NCBI RefSeq assembly: GCF_016862075.1
Contig: NZ_BOMG01000097.1
Coordinates: 1-64,000 of the forward strand
Direction of reading: 5' to 3'
Source of the DNA: Actinoplanes couchii
Lineage (GTDB): Bacteria; Actinomycetota; Actinomycetes; Mycobacteriales; Micromonosporaceae
Length of the DNA: 64,000 nt
Shown here piece after piece: positions 60,211 to 64,000 of the stretch. Below the pieces are notes generated by a model. The model had not been told where the DNA came from, ran no database searches, and saw only the letters and a list, made by a program, of their open reading frames with translations. A program made the translations under genes and the position numbers. Numbering within the stretch: position 1 is the first letter of the stretch; each line of letters begins with the position of its first letter.

Positions 60211-60978
60211 CAACGCAACACCGGACTGGCAGCCCTGGGTTTGGCGGTGCTGCTGTGGGCGTCGTTCGCGCTCACCATCCGCGGGATCGGCGGCTCCGGC
60301 CTGACCGCGGTCGACGTCGCGGTGCTGCGTTTCGTCACCCCGGTGCTGCTGCTGACGCCCTGGCTGCCACGGGCGGTCCGGGCCGTACGCCGCGAAAGGC
60401 CCGGGGTCGTCGCCTGCCTGTGCCTGGCCGGGCTGCCGCACTTCCTGCTCGCCGCCTGGGGCGGCAGCCTGTCCTCCGCGGCGCTGGTCGGGCTGCTGCT
60501 GCCCGGCTCGGTGCCACTGTTCGTGGCCCTGATCCACCGGACCCGCCGCGGCATCAACCAGACACTGGCGCTGGCCGCGATCGTCGCCGGGGTCGCTACC
60601 CTCCTGACCGCCACCGGGATCCTGCCGTCCCGGCTGACCACCGCCCCGCTACCGGACATCCTGCTGTTCACCGCCCTGCAAGGCGTCGGCACCGGCGTCC
60701 TGTCGACGTTGAGCTACGCCTACGCCGTCCGCCGCCTCGGCAGTAGCCTGCCCGCGGTCTGCGGCGCACTCAGCCCGGTCCTGACCACCCTCCTCGCGGT
60801 CCCGCTGTTCGGCGAACCGATCACCGCCGGCACCATCGTGGCGCTGACGCTCATCGTCGGCGGGGTGATCGGGTTCCACTCGTCCGTACGGCCAGGACGC
60901 GGGCAAGCGTCTGACGTCGGTCACCCGGCGGATCTAGCATCGGCTCGTGGAGGTCGAGCAGATCGAGCGGGTACGTGA
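60211..60978 (+). pseudogene. EamA/DMT transporter missing its start
   Basis: Reads from RNTGLAALGLAVLLWASFALTIRG on with ten membrane helices, the complete EamA duplication. No start codon or ribosome site lies at its N-terminus; the sequence before it is the Lrp remnant on the other strand, four bases away. In-frame GTGs exist farther upstream inside the Lrp remnant, so a fused product is not excluded. Its 3' end overlaps the next gene by 32 bases. Confidence 0.65.
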
Positions 60979-61858
60979 CTTCAACCGCTACTACACCCAG
61001 CGCCTGGGCGTGCTCACCGACCGCCACCTGGGACCGGCCCGGCTACTGACCGAGATCGCCGACCACGGCAGCCTGGACACCGACCATGTGACCCGCCAGC
61101 TCGGGGAACTCCACGACCGGGGCCTGATCACCATCGACGGCCGGACCGCCGCACTCACCGACGCCGGCCGCCGCGAATGCGCGATCCTGGACCAGCGCGC
61201 CACCGCCGGGATCGCCGCCCTGCTCGGCGAACTCACCGCCGGACAACGCGACCGCCTGGTCGCCGCCCAGGACGAGATCCGCCGCGTGCTGCGCGCCGCC
61301 GCCGTCACCGTCGAACCGGTACCACCGGCCTCACCCGCGGCCCGTGCCTGCCTGCAGCGGTACGCCGGCGAACTCGACGCCCTGTTCCCCGAAGGATTCA
61401 CCACCGGCACCCTGACCCGGCCCGAAGACGTCACCGGCACCCAGCTACTGGCCCTGGAGGACGGCCACCCGGTCGGCTGCGGCATGTGGATCCGCCTCGG
61501 CCCGGGCGTCGCCGAGGTCCGGCACCTGTGGGTGGCCGCCGAAGCCCGCGGCCTCGGCCTCGGCCGTAAACTGCTCAGCCGCCTGGAGGTCGACGCCGCC
61601 AACCACGGCATCTCCATCATCCGGCTCGGCACCCACCCGCTGCTGACCGAAGCACTCGCCCTGTACCGCACCAGCGGCTACGCCGACATCGGGAACTACA
61701 GCGACGTGCCGTACAACCAGTTGGCCTTTGAAAAGGTCCTGGTCAGTCTCGGGGCCGCACCCGTGACGAGTCGTCCGGACGGGACACGTCGACCACCCGT
61801 GGCATCCGCATTTCGTCGCGGCGCAGTGGAGTCAGCGCCGCGTCGACCGCCTCCATGA
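60947..61858 (+). CDS. MarR-type HTH fused to a GNAT acetyltransferase
   Basis: 303 aa from a GTG. Residues 1-140 are a MarR-like winged helix (LGVLTDRHLGPARLLTEIADHGSLDTDHVTRQLGELHDRGLI); residues 145-265 a GNAT domain with VAAEARGLGLGRKLLSRLE. The last ~35 residues are Arg/Pro rich and overlap 116 bases of the convergent PlsC gene, so they may be a read-through tail. Such fusions are a recognised actinobacterial class. Confidence 0.85.
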   Translation: MEVEQIERVRDFNRYYTQRLGVLTDRHLGPARLLTEIADHGSLDTDHVTRQLGELHDRGLITIDGRTAALTDAGRRECAILDQRATAGIAALLGELTAGQRDRLVAAQDEIRRVLRAAAVTVEPVPPASPAARACLQRYAGELDALFPEGFTTGTLTRPEDVTGTQLLALEDGHPVGCGMWIRLGPGVAEVRHLWVAAEARGLGLGRKLLSRLEVDAANHGISIIRLGTHPLLTEALALYRTSGYADIGNYSDVPYNQLAFEKVLVSLGAAPVTSRPDGTRRPPVASAFRRGAVESAPRRPPP

Positions 61859-62492
61859 TCAGCTGGGTGGCCTGCAACGGCCGCTCGTCGTGCAACTCCA
61901 CCGGAGCGTCACCGAACCGCACCCGCACCACCGGCCGGGTGAACACCGCCCTCACCAGCGCTCTGGCCAGACCTTTCGGCGCCGCGTACGGCACCACCGC
62001 GTGCGTGCCCCACTGCGCGAGCGCCAGCACCGGCGCCCCGGACATCTGCGCCATCCGCGCCGCACCGGTCTTGCCCCGCTCCGGCCACATCCACGGATCC
62101 AGGCCGATCCGGCCCTCCGGGTACACCAGCACCACCGACCCCTGCTCCAGAGCCTTCGCCGCGGCCGGCAACGCATCCGCCACGTGGGTGGTGTTGCGGT
62201 CGACCCGGATGTGCCCGCAATGCCGCATCAACGACCCCACCACCGGCGCCCGGAACACCCCGCCGGTGGCCATGAACCGCGGCACGATCCCCACCTTGTG
62301 ACAGGCCGCCGCCACGATCACCGGATCGAACGGGCTGATGTGATTGGCCGCCAGAATGACCGGGCCACCGCGCAACCTCTCCGGCAGCCCACCGGACACT
62401 TCCAGACGGGCCAGCGGAAACACCAGCATCCGCGCGACGACGAGCAGCGCACGCCACAACCGCGGCGCCTGCCAGACAGGTGAACTGTTCAT
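61743..62492 (-). CDS. PlsC-type 1-acylglycerol-3-phosphate acyltransferase
   Basis: 249 aa from an ATG. The acyltransferase blocks are NHISPFD (catalytic His and Asp), RVDRN, and VYPEGRIGLDPWMW (block III Glu-Gly). One N-terminal hydrophobic segment anchors it. It makes phosphatidic acid for phospholipids; several paralogues per genome are usual. Two direct repeats lie upstream at 62552-62588. Confidence 0.9.
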   Translation of the reverse strand: MNSSPVWQAPRLWRALLVVARMLVFPLARLEVSGGLPERLRGGPVILAANHISPFDPVIVAAACHKVGIVPRFMATGGVFRAPVVGSLMRHCGHIRVDRNTTHVADALPAAAKALEQGSVVLVYPEGRIGLDPWMWPERGKTGAARMAQMSGAPVLALAQWGTHAVVPYAAPKGLARALVRAVFTRPVVRVRFGDAPVELHDERPLQATQLIMEAVDAALTPLRRDEMRMPRVVDVSRPDDSSRVRPRD

Positions 62493-62551
62493 GAGGACTG
62501 AAATAATGACATGCCACCACCAGACTTCTGCGTCGGCCGACCGGGCACTCG

Positions 62552-62588
62552 TGGCGGTACCGTTTCCGCTCTTGGCGGTACCGTTTCC
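62552..62588. repeat. Two 16-bp direct repeats upstream of plsC
   Basis: TGGCGGTACCGTTTCC occurs at 62552-62567 and again at 62573-62588, 21 bases apart, two helical turns. They lie between the divergent plsC gene and the gene at 62633, so they may be a control site for one or both. Confidence 0.55.
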
Positions 62589-62632
62589 CCGAACCCACCC
62601 TGACACCGGGCCACTGAACCCACGCTGAACGC

Positions 62633-63142
62633 ATGATCTTCTCCAAGATGCTGGCGGCATCGGTCGCCGCTTTCGTCACCCCCATCCCGGCACCCGCCGC
62701 ACCCGCCGCGCCCGCCCTCACCGGCGCCCAGCGCGCCGTGCTGATCGAGGCCACCAGCCGGTACCACGACGTCCGCACCGCCCTGGCCGCCGGCTACCTG
62801 CGCACCGACATGTGCGTGCCCGGCATGGGCTACCACTACGCCCACCCCGGCTACTCCGCCGACCAGGCCATCGACCCGGTGCTGCCCGAGGTCCTGCTCT
62901 ACGACCGCAAAGGCCGCCTGCTCGGCATCGAGTACTTCAAAGCCGACGCCGACGGCAGCCTCACGACCGACCCGGACCGGCCCACCCTGTTCGGCAACCG
63001 CTTCGACGGGCCGATGACCGGCCACGAGGTCCCGCACGGGCACCCGCCGATGCCGGTGCACTACGACCTGCACGTCTGGCTCTACCAGCTCAACCCGGCC
63101 GGTGAACTGGCCACCACCAACCCCCAGGTCACCTGCCCGTGA
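62633..63142 (+). CDS. Secreted His-rich protein of unknown function
   Basis: 169 aa from an ATG. A signal peptide (residues 1-26, cleavage near APA-A) is followed by Ala/Pro spacer, then a compact domain with DMCVPGMGYHYAHPGY, VLPEVLLYDRKGRLLGIEYFK and GHEVPHGHPPMPVHYDLHVWLY. Ten His residues and two Cys (near residues 62 and 168) suggest metal binding and a disulfide. Family not named. It faces plsC and ends convergently with the next gene by 14 bases. Confidence 0.8.
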   Translation: MIFSKMLAASVAAFVTPIPAPAAPAAPALTGAQRAVLIEATSRYHDVRTALAAGYLRTDMCVPGMGYHYAHPGYSADQAIDPVLPEVLLYDRKGRLLGIEYFKADADGSLTTDPDRPTLFGNRFDGPMTGHEVPHGHPPMPVHYDLHVWLYQLNPAGELATTNPQVTCP

Positions 63143-63881
63143 GCACGTCCAGATCCCGTTCGGCGTACAACCGGTGCTGCCACGTCTCGCTGACCACCGC
63201 ACCCAGACAGCGGATCACCGGATAGGACCGCGGCTCCGGATAACCCGGCCCGTCCACCGGCGTGGTCATCGACGCCAGCTGCTCGTCGCTCAACCCGGCG
63301 AGCAGCTCGCGCACCCCGGCGACCCGCCCGGCCCGCACCTCCAGGATCGCGTCCAGGGACGGCCGCGCCGACCGGTCCCGCGGCACACCCGGGGTGTCCG
63401 GCATCTCGTCGTGCGGCAGATCCCACCGGTTCCACGGGATCACCTCACCCTGCACCGCCCGCCGCGCCCACGCGTCGGTCGCGAAGTTCAGATGCCGCAG
63501 CGTCTCGACGAACGACCACTCACCACCGACCCGCTCGTGCACCAGCGCCTCGTCCAACCCCCGGGCCCGGTCGATCGTCTGCTCCCACAGGCCCTCCAGG
63601 ACCGCCCACGCCCGCCGGAACCCGTCGGCGTCGGTGGGCCGCATCAACGCCCGCTGCGGATACCGCCGGTCCAGCTCCGCCTCGATCAACGGCACCACGT
63701 CCACCCCGTTGATCCGCACACTGTCCAGCTCACCGTCGATGTCGACGTCGGCCAGCCACGCATCGGTGACCTTCAGCCCGCGCAGGTCGACACCCTTCAT
63801 CCGGGCCCCACGCAACGACACCATCCGGAAGCTCGCCCCGGACATGTCCTGATCTGAGAAGGTGAAGTCGCCCACCACCAC
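63129..63881 (-). CDS. Pentapeptide-repeat N-terminus fused to a DinB-like domain
   Basis: 250 aa from a GTG. Residues 9-60 read as pentapeptide repeats (SDQDMSGASFRMVSLRGARMKGVDLRGL). The rest is DinB/MDMPI-like with the three metal His pattern: WSFVETLRHLNFATDAW, and ETWQHRLYAERDLDVL near the end. These domains bind a metal and use mycothiol or other thiols. An odd but recurrent fusion. Confidence 0.85.
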   Translation of the reverse strand: MVVGDFTFSDQDMSGASFRMVSLRGARMKGVDLRGLKVTDAWLADVDIDGELDSVRINGVDVVPLIEAELDRRYPQRALMRPTDADGFRRAWAVLEGLWEQTIDRARGLDEALVHERVGGEWSFVETLRHLNFATDAWARRAVQGEVIPWNRWDLPHDEMPDTPGVPRDRSARPSLDAILEVRAGRVAGVRELLAGLSDEQLASMTTPVDGPGYPEPRSYPVIRCLGAVVSETWQHRLYAERDLDVLTGR

Positions 63882-63922
63882 AGCCTGCCCGTCCTGCCGT
63901 GCGCCGTCGAGCGGTTACCCTC

Positions 63923-63937
63923 GGAAACGGCACCGCG
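63923..63937. repeat. Third, inverted relative of the plsC repeat
   Basis: GGAAACGGCACCGCG matches the reverse complement of TGGCGGTACCGTTTCC with two differences over 15 bases. It lies 42 bases upstream of the pentapeptide-DinB gene start, so it may be the same regulator site. The last 60 bases of the window hold nothing else I can support. Confidence 0.35.
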
Positions 63938-64000
63938 TTCCGCGGCCGCCCCGGACGAGTTGCGTGTCGTACCCGGCCTGACAAGACGACCGCCTGCAGA

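Noticed and set aside
1..64000. tRNA, rRNA, CRISPR or insertion sequence
   Set aside because: No cloverleaf-like, ribosomal, regularly spaced repeat or transposase-coding sequence was recognised.

Overview
The window is GC-rich actinobacterial chromosome (third codon positions almost all G/C, many GTG and TTG starts, frequent 4-bp start/stop overlaps). SARP and LAL regulators, mycelial-type dynamin GTPases, a secreted GH10 xylanase under a CebR-type palindrome and many two-gene regulator pairs suggest a Micromonosporaceae member, most likely Actinoplanes-like. That assignment is inference. I saw no rRNA, tRNA, CRISPR array or insertion sequence.

Layout. 0-2.6 kb: a gene end with terminator, lspA with a small partner, an arginase-fold protein and a CadD-type exporter. 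2.7-9.9 kb: a possible specialised-metabolism locus with a B12-binding radical SAM enzyme of the RiPP C-methyltransferase type, a 98-aa protein overlapping it, an AfsR/SARP regulator, a second short SARP and small unknown proteins. 9.9-20 kb: xylanase with its CebR-like operator, a GNAT protein split by a repeat-coded insert, a G/C-only repeat desert, then hydrolase, LysR, quinone reductase, GNAT, and an acetyltransferase-TetR-MFS operon facing a kinase-like gene. 20-29 kb: PPOX protein, then a six-gene minus-strand operon (two IucA/IucC siderophore synthetases, an SbnH-like PLP decarboxylase, a barstar-fold protein, a membrane protein and a frameshifted LanC-like cyclase) divergent from an FAD dehydrogenase.

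29-45 kb: mostly housekeeping or accessory single genes: epimerase, UPF0303, TSUP exporter with a 29-aa membrane peptide, a phosphatase-fold protein, two adjacent gene remnants (DUF218 and TetR), a PadR-membrane operon with a visible promoter/operator, an ABC-F ATPase with a folded leader, a tyrosine recombinase, UppP, RBBP9-like hydrolase, methyltransferase, P-loop kinase, SGNH hydrolase, and a DHA2 MFS pump with divergent TetR. 45-54.3 kb: a three-gene cluster with two paralogous Cys-motif proteins, two LuxR-type regulators, and a dynamin-like GTPase pair (IniC/IniA or DynB/DynA type) led by a coupled 21-aa upstream ORF and followed by a very acidic protein. 54.3-64 kb: two-component system facing an ABC-2 exporter, UMF1-type MFS with a GntR gene, a head-to-head Lrp/EamA pair that has lost its shared promoter and both 5' ends, an HTH-GNAT fusion, a PlsC acyltransferase, a secreted His-rich protein, and a pentapeptide-DinB protein.

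The strongest candidates for something new are the siderophore operon carrying barstar and LanC-like genes, the radical SAM/98-aa/SARP locus, the paralogue cluster at 45.2-47.3 kb, and a conserved intergenic element whose first base pairs supply the stop codon of two unrelated genes.
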